The notes: generated from the sequence alone by a model not told the origin. Shown: positions 8,412 through 19,057, numbered from the stretch's first letter. The stretch is DNA of 64,000 nt from an uncultured Eubacteriales bacterium (GCA_934477125.1 CAKSOL010000001.1:1-64000), one strand, 5' to 3'. Numbers and translations: made by a program.

Positions 8412-8765
8412 GTGAAAATAGTTGTTTACGGAACAGAATCGGATAAATGCGAGCTTTTAAAGGCATTTGCGTGCCTGCCGGGTTACAGCTACCGGGATAT
8501 TCGGCTTTCCGCCTTTCCTGACTACGACAGCTTTATAACCGGTCTTGGCGGAGAGCCCCCGGAGCTTATCGTAATAGCGGCGGACGGTGCCGCAGGGATG
8601 GAGGGGGTTATAGCCGCCAGAAATACCCTTGCGGGAGTTCCTGTTATATGGCTTTCGGATGACGGCGGCTTCGGCGCGCAGTCATATCGGCTGGGCTGCT
8701 CGTATTTTCATAAAAAGCCGGTTTCGCCGGAAATACTGTTATCGGCAATGGCAAAATGCGTATAG
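8412..8765 (+). CDS. Orphan receiver-like protein lacking the phospho-acceptor aspartate
   Basis: 117 residues starting at GTG 8412 behind GGGGAGGCGG. The fold pattern is that of a CheY-like receiver: 'MKIVVYG' strand 1, 'ELIVIAAD' strand 3, 'VPVIWLSDD' strand 4, and a conserved lysine in 'FHKKPVSPEILL' before the last helix. The strand-3 residue that should be the phosphorylated aspartate is alanine ('IVIAADG'), and the acidic pair after strand 1 is also missing. It is therefore probably a pseudo-receiver working by protein contacts, not phosphotransfer. There is no output domain and no adjacent kinase. The next gene, the 10-kb surface protein, starts 85 bp later on the same strand, so co-expression is plausible. 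Confidence 0.65.
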   Translation: MKIVVYGTESDKCELLKAFACLPGYSYRDIRLSAFPDYDSFITGLGGEPPELIVIAADGAAGMEGVIAARNTLAGVPVIWLSDDGGFGAQSYRLGCSYFHKKPVSPEILLSAMAKCV

Positions 8766-8850
8766 ACAAAACAAGGCAGGGCAATTTTCCGTTTCGGGAG
8801 CTGCCGGCTGATAGTTTTGTCTGAACACTCAAAAATAAAGGAGAAAACTG

Positions 8851-11800
8851 ATGAACGCGAAAATTTCACTCAAAAAGAGAATTGTTTCCGTAATACTGAC
8901 GGTAATCATGGTATTTTCCATGGTACCGCTGTCGGTATTTGCGGCAAACGGCGGCGAGGCAGAGGTGACATTGGCAAACGGTTCGCCGGTCAATTTTAAT
9001 GTCTACAGTCAAGCCGTTGCATACGCAAACGCAAACGACGGGAGTACGCTGAAGCTGCTTGACGACATTACAGTACCGGAGTTTGAAAATCTCGACGATA
9101 TTCCATTCGTCACCGGCGAATTTACGCTGGATCTGAACGGAAAGAGCATCAACTATGTCAATGTCGGCTCGTATGATTATGACGAGGAAGCGGATGAGGA
9201 GATTAAGGGAACGCCCGGTACGCTGACCGTTACCGATAGCGTCGGTAACGGCAATATCGAGTATTTGGCAGTGAACGCCGGCGCGTTGACAGTCGCGGGC
9301 GGTGCGGTCAACTATATGTATGCGGAAAATTATGCCGCTGCGGTGAACGTCACCGGCGGTACGGTGGAAAACTTTTCTCTTTCCGACGGTAAGGACGAGG
9401 AGGTTTCCGCCACCGTTTCGGGCGGTGTGGTCCGCTGGCTCTATATGAACGGCGGCACGCTGACTGTGAACGGCGGCGAATACCCGGAAAAGATAAATAT
9501 GGACTTAGGCGGCGGCACGACGAACATTGTAGGCGGCACCTTTGCAGACTTGGGACTGAAGATCAGTCATGGTGAGATTCGTCTGACCGGCGGCACATTT
9601 ACGAAGATCTCCACCGAACTCAAAGTGGGCTCCAGTGAATATAGAGAGCCAACTCTCGCCAGCCTGCTTGGGGACGGCTGCGCGTTTTACGGCACCGACG
9701 GCAGCGGTATCGTAAATGCCGATGTGCTGACGCTGGAAAACGTCAAGATAATTGCAGACCATAAGCATAGCTATGGCAGCGGAGGCAAATGCACCGGGTG
9801 CGGTGCGCCGTGCCCGCACGGCAATGTGGTTGACGCCACGGGGGAGTGCAAGGATTGCGGCACCCAGCTTGAAGCAAAGGTGACCTATACGGGTAAAGCA
9901 CCGGTGTTCTTTACCTCATTCCGCGAGGCTGTTGATTCTGTTTTCCACAACCAAAAGGCGCAGGTCACGGTTACTTTGCTCTATCCCAAATACGATTTGG
10001 GAATGAATCCGCTTTATCTGGAAAATAACAACAATATTAAACTGGATCTGAACGGTCACACCATGTCCGGCAGCGACAGTATTGTTGTTGAGGGAAACTC
10101 CGCTCTTACTGTGGCGAACGGCAAGCTTGATTCTAAGCTTACAATAGAGGCGGCAGGCGGAGATGTCACAGTAGAAAAAGACTGCGAAGGCGTTGGCACC
10201 ATTAAGGTGACTGATGCCGAATCGACCGTGACGGTTTTCGGCGGCGATATTGGCAAACTGAGCTTGCCTTATACCGATACCGAGAGCCTTAAAAACATAA
10301 AGCTTTCCGGCGGTTATTTCAACTCTGTAAGCTTTTCGGGCGGCGACACGGTGGCTATTGCCGATATGCTGGAGGCAGGCTATGCCTTTAAGGATAACAA
10401 GGGCATACTGAAAACAACCCCGGGCGGCTTGGTGCCCTACGGTCTTACGGTGTCTGCCAAGACATACTTTGCCGAGCTGGAGGTAGTAAAATGCGAGCAT
10501 AGCGCCGTAAATGAGGTTAAGGGCTACTGCAACTACTGCGGAAAGCTGTATGCAGGCAAGATAACCGACAAAAACGGCACGGTACGCTATGTTGAAGAAT
10601 TGCTCAACGATGACTTTGCCGACGGAAACACGGTTATGCTGTTGCAGGACATTGATAATATTGTTCCGAAAAACAGCTGCACGATCGAGGTAGGCGGCAG
10701 ATCGGTGAAAATGGTCAGCTTTATCGCGCAGGGCGAAACGCTGACGCTGAAAGGCTATGGTAAGATCGGCGTGGTCATCATCGGCTACAACGATACCGAC
10801 AGCACGCTGGTAATCGAAGATACAGACTACCGGAACCGCGTCAAGATCGGTACGCTGTCCGTCAACAAGACCACGAAAACCAAGCTGACAGGCGGACAGT
10901 TTGACAAAATTGAGCGTAAAGACGGTCGTTTTGTTGAGGAGCTGCTCGCCGACGGTTACTCCTTCTTTGACGCAAGTTGGGAAGACCCGATCTATATTTC
11001 CGGCAAGACAAGTCTTGATAAGCCATATTTTATATATAATCACGACCACTGGTTTGAACTAAATGAGATTGAAGGACATATCGAGTGCAAGTGCGGACTT
11101 ATCTGCCATCATACTGAAATTGGGGCAGACGGTAAGTGCAGGGACTACTGCAAACGTCAAATATATACTGCCACGCTTACTAAGGCGGACGGCACCGTAA
11201 CAAATTACGAAGCCTTTGCCGACGCGTGGACTGCGGCAGCAGAAAACGAAGGCTCGACCTTAAAGCTTTTGTGCGACCTTGACCTCGGAAGCGGCGACGG
11301 AAGCTCTGTGCTTAAGGTATCCAACGGAAAATTCACGCTTGACCTTGGCAATCGTACTCTTGAAGGAACGGCACAGAATACGGTTATTCAGGTCAGCGGC
11401 ACGGCCGATATAAAGATAATAAACGGAAAAATCGGAAATAAATTTGACGGCAGCGGCAGCTCGCTCAGCCCGACCGACGCAAATGCCGTAAGAGCAGAGA
11501 GCGGCGCGGAAGTCACCCTTGACGGTGTGGAATTTACAGCGGGCAGCAACGAAAATACGAGAGGCTCAGCCGTTTATGTAATTGACGGAAAGCTTACGGT
11601 AACCGACAGCAAATTCTACGGCTTAGTTATGCTGCTTAAGAGAACCTCGGATGTTTCCGTCAAGCTTGCCTCGTCCGAGCTCCTTTCCGGTATTGCTTAC
11701 GGCTATACCGGAACGAAATGTGAATATGAGTCTGTCAGCAGCTTCTTTGCGGACGGCAATATGCTCTTTGACGCGGACGGAAAGTACATTGATACTTCGG

Positions 11801-14800
11801 ACGGCAGCCTTTGGGAATGGGACGACGTTGGAGCCTACAAGGCGTTCACATTTAGTTTCAGCGAAAGCTGTTCTGTTAAGCCGCATACCCATACATATTC
11901 GGACGGCGTTTGCTCTGAGTGCGGCTATGCCTGCCCGCATAACAGCGGCAAAAACGAGCGCGAAGCAAGCTATTTCCAAAAAGCAATCTGCTCTGTCTGT
12001 CACGCCGAGTACGGCGATTGTGCAAAGGATACCACCGCGCCCTCGGGCGAGATCAAGGTAAAAGAGCGCACCTGGTGGCGGTCGCTGTTGAACAAAATTT
12101 CCTTTGGCTTATTCTTTAAGGAAAACGTCAGCATGACTATCACCGCAAACGACGACAGTTACAGTCAGCCCGGCTTTGATAAAACAAAGCATGCGGTAAA
12201 GATTGAATACCTTATCAGCAATACCGCGATGAGCGAAGAAGCTGTCAAGGCTTCAACCTTTACGGAATACAGCGGAGCGATTGATCTTTCCGATGAGGAG
12301 CAGTATGTGATCTATGCAAAACTGACCGATCATGCCGAAAATGTGGCTTATGCCTCCACAGACGGCTTTGAGATTGACAAAACCGCGCCGACGATTGACG
12401 GTATGAAAAACGGCGGTGTTTATTACTTCTGCGGCGGAAAAACCATAACGGTTACCGAGAAAAACATAGACAAGGTCACCATGGACGGTAATGAAATTTC
12501 TCTCGATGAAAACGGGCAGTTTACCATTCCTGCGGATTCCGAAAAGCACGAGATAATTGTGACGGATAAAGCAGAAAATGAAACGACCGTTTATATTACG
12601 GTTTACCCGTCCCACGATTTTGACAAGACGACCGATACATGCTTAAACTGTGGCACTCTCGCGGCGGCAAAGGTGGAAAAGGGAGAAATATCCGACCTCT
12701 TTGCAACCGGTGACGAGCTGTTCTCGGCGCTGGAGGACGAAAAGTATGACGGCGCGACCGTGACGCTGCTGAAAGATGCGGAGTATACGGAGCGGGTCTC
12801 TTTGAAACACGACCTGACAATCGAAATGAACGGCAAGTCGCTGCGAACTTCCGGACGGAGCGGCTTTGGCATCAGTTCCGGCGAGGTAACCATTCGCTCA
12901 TCGGTCGGTACTGCCGACATCGGCGCAATGTTCGGGGTAAACTCGAATGCTCATCTTGTGATGGGTGAGGGCATCGGCAAGGTTGAAACGATCGTTGTGA
13001 TGGGGAAGCTTACGGTATATTCCGGCAGCTACGATCACGTTTACACCATAATCCCGAAGACAAAATCGGATGATATCACCCTGTACGGCGGCACTTACGG
13101 AAAGCTTGAATTGACCGTGCTTGGCGCAAGGGATGTTTTGGCAAAGGGCTATCGTTTCCGCGATCTGCTTTATGCGGATGCCGGTGATAAAATTCTAAAT
13201 AATGTTACCGTTATCCCCTGCGATCACGCAAATGTAAGCAACAATATCTGCAATGGCTGCGGCATGGAAATCTTCCTCTCTGTTGAAGCAAACGGAGAAA
13301 CCAAGCTGTTCGGCACCTTTGAGGACGCTATCCGCTACGCCGAGGCAAACACCGGCTGCACCGTCAAGCTTTTGCAGGACCTCACTCTTGATGATGCAAC
13401 AGTAGGCTCGCTGAAGAGCGGATATCGTATTTATCTTGAAAAGGGCAAATATACCATTGATCTTAACGGAAAAACTTTGGATATTATCAATGGCAACCAA
13501 GTTGTTGTGCGCGAGGATTGCGACTTGACGATCGGAGACAGTGACGGCGGCGGCAAGGTGATAAGCAGCAGCGGCGGTGGGGACGTTCAGGTCGGATATT
13601 ATACGAACAATAACGCAAAGCTGACCGTGACCGGCGGCGAATTTAATGTCAATGTCACATCGTACAATCAATCTGCTCTGGTGCTCAAGGGCGGCAGCTT
13701 TAAAAAATACGTGAACAGCGCTAATCGGGCAAGTTGTTCGCCGTTTGTATATCTGTCGGACGGGTATACGTTTGAGTTAATGGATTCCGCCAGCGGCAAT
13801 AATTATGCAAACGAAGGAAATGTAGAAGTCGATCATGACGGTAGCCAAATGATCCGAAATGTCACCGTCGTGCCTGCGCCGCTGGTCTTCCGCGGGCAGC
13901 CCACGGATGTGATCTTCTATCTGACGTCGCCCGAAGCCAAAAAATGTGTAGACTATCTGGTGTCGTATGTGGGTGATGATACCGATAAAAAGGTCACGCT
14001 GACGCCGGAAAAGGCGGACGGCAGCAAGATCTCGACTGTCGAGGTTCCGGCAGTCGATGAGATTGCGGCATCGTTCGACATGGCGGCGTTTGGCGTGGAG
14101 CATTCCGGTCAGTACCGTATTCGGGCGGAGTTCAGCGGTTATGTGCTTTATTCCAACACATTTACCGTCACCGTTGCGGAATGCGAACATCCGGGCTATG
14201 ACAGGGATAACAAGTGCACGCAGTGCAGATGCGACCTTGCGGCAGCTATCACAAACGGTAGCAGGACGACGGGATATGTAACCTTTGCGGACGCTCTCAC
14301 GGCGGCGCAGGCCGATGAAAATAAGGGCTGTGTGCTTTGGCTTCTGACCGATGTAACGGAGAAGATTGCCGTCAGCGGCGGCGACTTCAAGCTCGGTATC
14401 AACGGCTATACCGTCGGCGTACTTAATGTTACAAAAACTGCCAAGCTGAACGTTTTCAGCGGCACGGTAAACGGAAACGTTACTGTTGCAAAGACCGCAA
14501 GTCTGACCGCATCGGTTCTCAACTTCATGGGAACGGTCAACGATCTCGGCAATATGAGCTCATTTATAAATTGCGTATTTGTAAAGTCGCTCAATGCCAA
14601 AGGAAGCAATACCAACCTCAACAACTGTACAATAAACGGCGCGCTTAATGTTTCCGGCAACAAGGTTACGCTGACCGCAAGCACGGTATACGGCAAGACC
14701 ACCGTAAACAACGGCGGTTTGCTCAGATTTATGGGCAACGGCGGAAAATACGGCGAGACACTTGTAAAATCCGGCGGCGGGCTTGAGGTATACTCGAACA

Positions 14801-17800
14801 ATACAGTCAGCGGCAAGCTCACGGCAGAGTCAGGCAGTAAGCTGACCCTTTCGGGCGGTGTTTATACCGAAATTGCAGCCAAAAGCGGTGCCAAGCTGAC
14901 CGTTTCGGGCGGCAAATTCACCCATATTACCGTTAACGGTCAGCATCTTATCGATTGCCTTGCAGATGGTAAGGCTTTTGAGGATATGGCTGGCGGCTTT
15001 ATCATCGACGGCCGTGTGGGCATCGCAGGTGGTGTTCAGGTCGTAGACCACACCCATACCTGCGTATGGAAAACCTCCACTCACGAAAAGCTCTGCGGCT
15101 GCGGCTATGTGGAGGCTGTCGATACCGAGGCTCCGGTTATTTCCGGCATCGCGGACGGCAGGACTTACTATGGCGCGGTAGAATTCTCCGTGACCGACGG
15201 CAACGACTTTACCGTGTTGGTGGACGGCAAACAGATTACGCTCAAAAACGGGAAATATACCATAGAGCCGGACAACGGAGCGCATACCGTCACAGCAACG
15301 GATGTCGCAGGCAACACCGTGACCGTTCAGGTAAACGTTTATAAGCTCTATACAGTCACCCTGCCGACAGGCACAGGCTACACCGTTATCGGAGCAGGAA
15401 CCGCAGGACACGGCACAGACTATGAGTTTGAAGTAATGATAGCCGAGGGCTACTCAAAGGCTGAAAACTATACTGTACTTGTAAACGGTAAGGAGCCCGA
15501 CGGCGCTTTGGGCGACGAAAGAGGAGATAAATTCCTCGTCTCCAATGTAAGCGGCAATCTTAATATTACCGTTGTCGGAGTAGTTGACAATACTCCGCCC
15601 GCTGTCGAGATATCGGTAGGCACAAACAGTTTCAAATCATTCTTAAATAAGATTACCTTCGGTCTGTTCTTTAAGAATACGCTGGATGTAACCGTAACGG
15701 CGAGCGATGCGGGCAGCGGCGTAAAGTCGGTTGAATACTTTGTTTCCGAAAATACGTTCACAAACGAAAAAGCGGTTGACGGGGAATGGAAAAGCATCGC
15801 CTTTGAAAACGGCGCGGCGAGCTTCTCGCTGAAAGCAAATGAGTCGGGCAGCATTTATATCCGCGTTACGGATAACAGCGGAAACATTCAGATTGTAAAC
15901 TCCGAGGGAGTAACAGTTTATACCGACTCCGAGGCAGTTACCGAGGTTATAGACTTCACAATGCTTAACAATAACGATGTAAGCTTTGAGGTTAAGCTGA
16001 ACGGCAATACCGTATCGGCGCTTTACAACGGCACTTCGCTTATCGACAGCGATAATTATACCGTGTCCGGCGGAACGGTTACGCTGAAAAATGAATATCT
16101 TAAAACCCTTTCCGCCGGAGGACACACCATCCGCGCGGCGTATGACCCGATGGGTAAAGCCTATGCTGAGGGCGACGAACCCGAAATGACCTCGGTTTAT
16201 CTGACGGTTGAAAAGGCGAAGCCTGTATTGAGCATTTCCGGCGGAAGTCATAAAAAGGATTACAACGGACAGCCGATTGCGGCTCCGGATTATGTTACAA
16301 GCTCGGACGGCGCCGTAACGGTAGAGTATAAGCCTGCCGGCGCGGACGATTCCGCTTACGGCACGGCTGCTCCTAAGAACGCAGGGAAATATGAATTCCG
16401 CATATCGACTGCCGAAACCGATACCTACAAGGCGGCGTCAGCCGAGGGAGCTTACGAAATCCTTAAAAAGCAGGTTTCAATTATCGGTACATCCGTTAAG
16501 GCGTCTAAGGTTTACGACGGCTCAGCTGCCGCTGAAATCACAAACGCCGGAACGCCTTCCGCGAATTATGACGGAAGCAATCTTAAAATAACATCCGGCA
16601 AGGCGGCTTTCAGCGATAAAAACGCCGGTATAAAAACCGTAAGCTTTACCGGATTTGCGCTGAGCGGAGACGCTGCGGAAAACTATGAGCTTGTTTCCCA
16701 GCCCGAAAGCGTTACCGCGGAAATTACCGCAAAAGAGCTGACAATCAAAGACCTTAAGGTTAAGGATAAGCTTTACGACGGCAGAAATACCGCCGAAATT
16801 GACGGTCAGCCGACCCTTTCCGGCTTGGTTGACGGCGATAATTTGCAGCTTATTCCCGGTACGCCGTATTTTGACAGCGTAAAGGTCGGCAAGGATATTT
16901 CCGTAAGCTTTAAACCGGAATTCTCGCTTTTCGGCGACAGCAAAATGCTCGGAAATTATAAGCTTACCCAGCCCTCCGGCATTAAGGCAAGCATTCTGGA
17001 GTATGTTGCCGGGAAAGACGCATATACGGTAAACTCAAACGACTGGATTAACTCCGATTTTGTCGTTACCGCGGCGAACGGCTTTGAGCTCAGCCGAAAC
17101 GGCGACCCGGATTCCGGCAGCTGGTCGGGAGAGCTGAGAGAGTCGGGCGAAACAAAGAACGGCAAGCTGAAATTCTATATCAGAAATACGTCAAACGGCG
17201 CTATCACCTCGGAAGTCAGCGAAAGCTATAAAATAGATAAAACCGCGCCGGAGGGTACGGTTGAGCTGAACGGCAGCTCGGCGTTTAAGAAAATACTCAG
17301 CCAGATAACCTTCGGCTTGTTTTTCAAAGACAACGTAAATGTTAAGCTTACCGCTGACGATGATGCTTCCGGAGTAAAATCCGTGATGTATTATAAATCC
17401 GATAAAGCGCTTTCCGATGCCGATGTCAGGGAAATTACTGATTGGACCGAAAAGAAAGAGCTTAATATTTCCGCTAAGGATAAGGATAAATTTATCGTTT
17501 ATGTTAAGATAACCGATAAAGCCGGAAATGTCGCCTATATCGGCTCTGACGGCGCAATATTCGATACCGCTGCTCCGAAAATCGAGGGCATAGAAAACGG
17601 CGCGGTTTACTATGTTTCCCAAAAGGTAATAATAAGCGATACCAAATTAAAATCGGCAACGCTTAACAAATCCCCGATTTCCGCCGAAACAACCCTCCCC
17701 GGAAACACAAATGCGATTTACACAATACGCGCTGTTGACGAGGCAGGCAACGAAACCGAATATACGGTAACTATGAAACCGATTTCCTCGGTAACACAGC

Positions 17801-18990
17801 CCATTTCGGAAGTGACCGCGGATAACGTTAAGTCGAGCGACAGGGAGACTGTTGAGGACGTTCGCGCGAAAATCGCCGGTATCGACAGCTCCGACGCCTC
17901 GGCCGCCGAGAAAAATGAGCTGCAAACAGTTCTTGAAAAATGCGACGGACTTATAAAGCGTATCGGCGATACGGCTGCTGAAAGCGAGCGTATTGCAAGG
18001 GAAGTTAATTCCTACGATAAAAATAAGGTGACGAGCGGCGATAAGGCGGATATCGAAAAGCTGATTTCGGATATCGATGCTCTGCTCGGCGGCGATAACC
18101 TTACCGCTGACGAAAGAGCCGCCCTTGAGGCTCTGCGCGAAACCGCAAAAGCTCTGCTTGACCGCATTGCCGACGCTAAATCGAACGCCGAAACCAAGGA
18201 AATTACCGACGTTAAGGATATAACCGCAGAAAACGTTAAGTCCGACGATAAGGACAGTCTTGAGGACGCGAAAAAGGCTTTGGAGGACGCTCTGCGCGAT
18301 TTCGACGGTAACTACACCGATGATGAACGCGATGACCTTGAAAAGCAGCTTGAAACCGTGAATGACGCGATTACGGCGATAGAAAACGCCGAAAAGGCGG
18401 CTGAAGAAATAGAAAAGCTGCCCGACCCCGAAAATGTCAGATTAAAGGATAAAGACGAGGTTGAGCGCGTAAACGGCGAGACCGGAAAGCTGACCGAGAA
18501 CGAAAAAACCATTCTCGGCGAAAAGGCGCTCGAAAAGCTGAACGAGCTTGTCCGCAAAGTCGCAGAGCTTGAAAGAATTTCCTTTGCTCCGTCCATAATT
18601 GAGGGAGCAGGGCAGAGCTGGAACGAAAGCTCCGGCAAGAACGCGCTTTTCCGCAGCAACGCCGAATTCGATGAGTTCCGCAGGGTTCTTGTTGACGGCA
18701 AGGAGCTTGACGCGGCAAATTACACGGTTTATGCCGGCAGCACGGCGGTTGAGCTGAAAGCGGAATATCTCAAAACCCTTTCAGCCGGCGAGCATACTCT
18801 CAGTATTGTGTCTCAGAACGGACGCGCCGACACCGTATTTACCGTTGTCAGAACCTCCGGCGGAAATTCTCCGAAAACCGGAAACACTCAAAGCCCGGCG
18901 CCCTGGCTTGCCCTGCTGTTTATCAGCGGCGGACTTGCAACCGGCGTTTCGGCTGTGAGAAAAAGGAAAAGACATTCGGTAAGCAAATAA
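8851..18990 (+). CDS. Giant wall-anchored repeat protein with cysteine-knuckle motifs
   Basis: 3379 residues. Start ATG 8851 follows AAAGGAGA; residues 1-31 are a signal peptide ending 'PLSVFA'. Residues about 35-2060 alternate right-handed beta-helix-like stretches ('GGTLTVNGG', 'LDLNGKS') with short segments holding C-x2-C pairs, for example 'CTGCGAPCPHG' (near 312), 'CNYCGK' (near 555), 'CSECGYACPHN' (near 1018), 'CLNCG' (near 1261) and 'CNGCG' (near 1465). Three Ig-like modules contain 'ITFGLFFK'-type motifs near 1080, 2265 and 2815. MBG/YDG-type repeats ('DYNGQP', 'VYDGSAA') occupy about 2450-2700, and a helical FIVAR-like region about 2985-3240. The C terminus has 'SPKTGN', a hydrophobic helix and 'RKRKR', a sortase-type anchor. 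A surface adhesin or carbohydrate-binding role is inferred. Confidence 0.85.
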   Translation: MNAKISLKKRIVSVILTVIMVFSMVPLSVFAANGGEAEVTLANGSPVNFNVYSQAVAYANANDGSTLKLLDDITVPEFENLDDIPFVTGEFTLDLNGKSINYVNVGSYDYDEEADEEIKGTPGTLTVTDSVGNGNIEYLAVNAGALTVAGGAVNYMYAENYAAAVNVTGGTVENFSLSDGKDEEVSATVSGGVVRWLYMNGGTLTVNGGEYPEKINMDLGGGTTNIVGGTFADLGLKISHGEIRLTGGTFTKISTELKVGSSEYREPTLASLLGDGCAFYGTDGSGIVNADVLTLENVKIIADHKHSYGSGGKCTGCGAPCPHGNVVDATGECKDCGTQLEAKVTYTGKAPVFFTSFREAVDSVFHNQKAQVTVTLLYPKYDLGMNPLYLENNNNIKLDLNGHTMSGSDSIVVEGNSALTVANGKLDSKLTIEAAGGDVTVEKDCEGVGTIKVTDAESTVTVFGGDIGKLSLPYTDTESLKNIKLSGGYFNSVSFSGGDTVAIADMLEAGYAFKDNKGILKTTPGGLVPYGLTVSAKTYFAELEVVKCEHSAVNEVKGYCNYCGKLYAGKITDKNGTVRYVEELLNDDFADGNTVMLLQDIDNIVPKNSCTIEVGGRSVKMVSFIAQGETLTLKGYGKIGVVIIGYNDTDSTLVIEDTDYRNRVKIGTLSVNKTTKTKLTGGQFDKIERKDGRFVEELLADGYSFFDASWEDPIYISGKTSLDKPYFIYNHDHWFELNEIEGHIECKCGLICHHTEIGADGKCRDYCKRQIYTATLTKADGTVTNYEAFADAWTAAAENEGSTLKLLCDLDLGSGDGSSVLKVSNGKFTLDLGNRTLEGTAQNTVIQVSGTADIKIINGKIGNKFDGSGSSLSPTDANAVRAESGAEVTLDGVEFTAGSNENTRGSAVYVIDGKLTVTDSKFYGLVMLLKRTSDVSVKLASSELLSGIAYGYTGTKCEYESVSSFFADGNMLFDADGKYIDTSDGSLWEWDDVGAYKAFTFSFSESCSVKPHTHTYSDGVCSECGYACPHNSGKNEREASYFQKAICSVCHAEYGDCAKDTTAPSGEIKVKERTWWRSLLNKISFGLFFKENVSMTITANDDSYSQPGFDKTKHAVKIEYLISNTAMSEEAVKASTFTEYSGAIDLSDEEQYVIYAKLTDHAENVAYASTDGFEIDKTAPTIDGMKNGGVYYFCGGKTITVTEKNIDKVTMDGNEISLDENGQFTIPADSEKHEIIVTDKAENETTVYITVYPSHDFDKTTDTCLNCGTLAAAKVEKGEISDLFATGDELFSALEDEKYDGATVTLLKDAEYTERVSLKHDLTIEMNGKSLRTSGRSGFGISSGEVTIRSSVGTADIGAMFGVNSNAHLVMGEGIGKVETIVVMGKLTVYSGSYDHVYTIIPKTKSDDITLYGGTYGKLELTVLGARDVLAKGYRFRDLLYADAGDKILNNVTVIPCDHANVSNNICNGCGMEIFLSVEANGETKLFGTFEDAIRYAEANTGCTVKLLQDLTLDDATVGSLKSGYRIYLEKGKYTIDLNGKTLDIINGNQVVVREDCDLTIGDSDGGGKVISSSGGGDVQVGYYTNNNAKLTVTGGEFNVNVTSYNQSALVLKGGSFKKYVNSANRASCSPFVYLSDGYTFELMDSASGNNYANEGNVEVDHDGSQMIRNVTVVPAPLVFRGQPTDVIFYLTSPEAKKCVDYLVSYVGDDTDKKVTLTPEKADGSKISTVEVPAVDEIAASFDMAAFGVEHSGQYRIRAEFSGYVLYSNTFTVTVAECEHPGYDRDNKCTQCRCDLAAAITNGSRTTGYVTFADALTAAQADENKGCVLWLLTDVTEKIAVSGGDFKLGINGYTVGVLNVTKTAKLNVFSGTVNGNVTVAKTASLTASVLNFMGTVNDLGNMSSFINCVFVKSLNAKGSNTNLNNCTINGALNVSGNKVTLTASTVYGKTTVNNGGLLRFMGNGGKYGETLVKSGGGLEVYSNNTVSGKLTAESGSKLTLSGGVYTEIAAKSGAKLTVSGGKFTHITVNGQHLIDCLADGKAFEDMAGGFIIDGRVGIAGGVQVVDHTHTCVWKTSTHEKLCGCGYVEAVDTEAPVISGIADGRTYYGAVEFSVTDGNDFTVLVDGKQITLKNGKYTIEPDNGAHTVTATDVAGNTVTVQVNVYKLYTVTLPTGTGYTVIGAGTAGHGTDYEFEVMIAEGYSKAENYTVLVNGKEPDGALGDERGDKFLVSNVSGNLNITVVGVVDNTPPAVEISVGTNSFKSFLNKITFGLFFKNTLDVTVTASDAGSGVKSVEYFVSENTFTNEKAVDGEWKSIAFENGAASFSLKANESGSIYIRVTDNSGNIQIVNSEGVTVYTDSEAVTEVIDFTMLNNNDVSFEVKLNGNTVSALYNGTSLIDSDNYTVSGGTVTLKNEYLKTLSAGGHTIRAAYDPMGKAYAEGDEPEMTSVYLTVEKAKPVLSISGGSHKKDYNGQPIAAPDYVTSSDGAVTVEYKPAGADDSAYGTAAPKNAGKYEFRISTAETDTYKAASAEGAYEILKKQVSIIGTSVKASKVYDGSAAAEITNAGTPSANYDGSNLKITSGKAAFSDKNAGIKTVSFTGFALSGDAAENYELVSQPESVTAEITAKELTIKDLKVKDKLYDGRNTAEIDGQPTLSGLVDGDNLQLIPGTPYFDSVKVGKDISVSFKPEFSLFGDSKMLGNYKLTQPSGIKASILEYVAGKDAYTVNSNDWINSDFVVTAANGFELSRNGDPDSGSWSGELRESGETKNGKLKFYIRNTSNGAITSEVSESYKIDKTAPEGTVELNGSSAFKKILSQITFGLFFKDNVNVKLTADDDASGVKSVMYYKSDKALSDADVREITDWTEKKELNISAKDKDKFIVYVKITDKAGNVAYIGSDGAIFDTAAPKIEGIENGAVYYVSQKVIISDTKLKSATLNKSPISAETTLPGNTNAIYTIRAVDEAGNETEYTVTMKPISSVTQPISEVTADNVKSSDRETVEDVRAKIAGIDSSDASAAEKNELQTVLEKCDGLIKRIGDTAAESERIAREVNSYDKNKVTSGDKADIEKLISDIDALLGGDNLTADERAALEALRETAKALLDRIADAKSNAETKEITDVKDITAENVKSDDKDSLEDAKKALEDALRDFDGNYTDDERDDLEKQLETVNDAITAIENAEKAAEEIEKLPDPENVRLKDKDEVERVNGETGKLTENEKTILGEKALEKLNELVRKVAELERISFAPSIIEGAGQSWNESSGKNALFRSNAEFDEFRRVLVDGKELDAANYTVYAGSTAVELKAEYLKTLSAGEHTLSIVSQNGRADTVFTVVRTSGGNSPKTGNTQSPAPWLALLFISGGLATGVSAVRKRKRHSVSK

Positions 18991-19000
18991 TTCGATTTAA

Positions 19001-19030
19001 GACGGGCGGACACATTTGTGTCCGCCCGTC
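19001..19030 (+). terminator. Strong hairpin after the giant surface gene
   Basis: A perfect 14-bp inverted repeat (19001-19014 with 19017-19030) begins 10 bp after the stop codon. It has no good T run of its own and is followed by a second hairpin with one at 19058-19075; together they probably end the transcript. Confidence 0.6.
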
Positions 19031-19057
19031 AGTCTGTCTGTAAAATAAAAAATCCTT

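Noticed and set aside
9916..11049. 377-codon open frame on the minus strand inside the giant surface gene
   Set aside because: It is antisense to a clear secreted repeat protein, has no ribosome site or recognisable domain, and arises from the codon bias of the real gene. Similar antisense frames at 41457-42323, 44400-45203 and 49990-50916 were rejected for the same reason.
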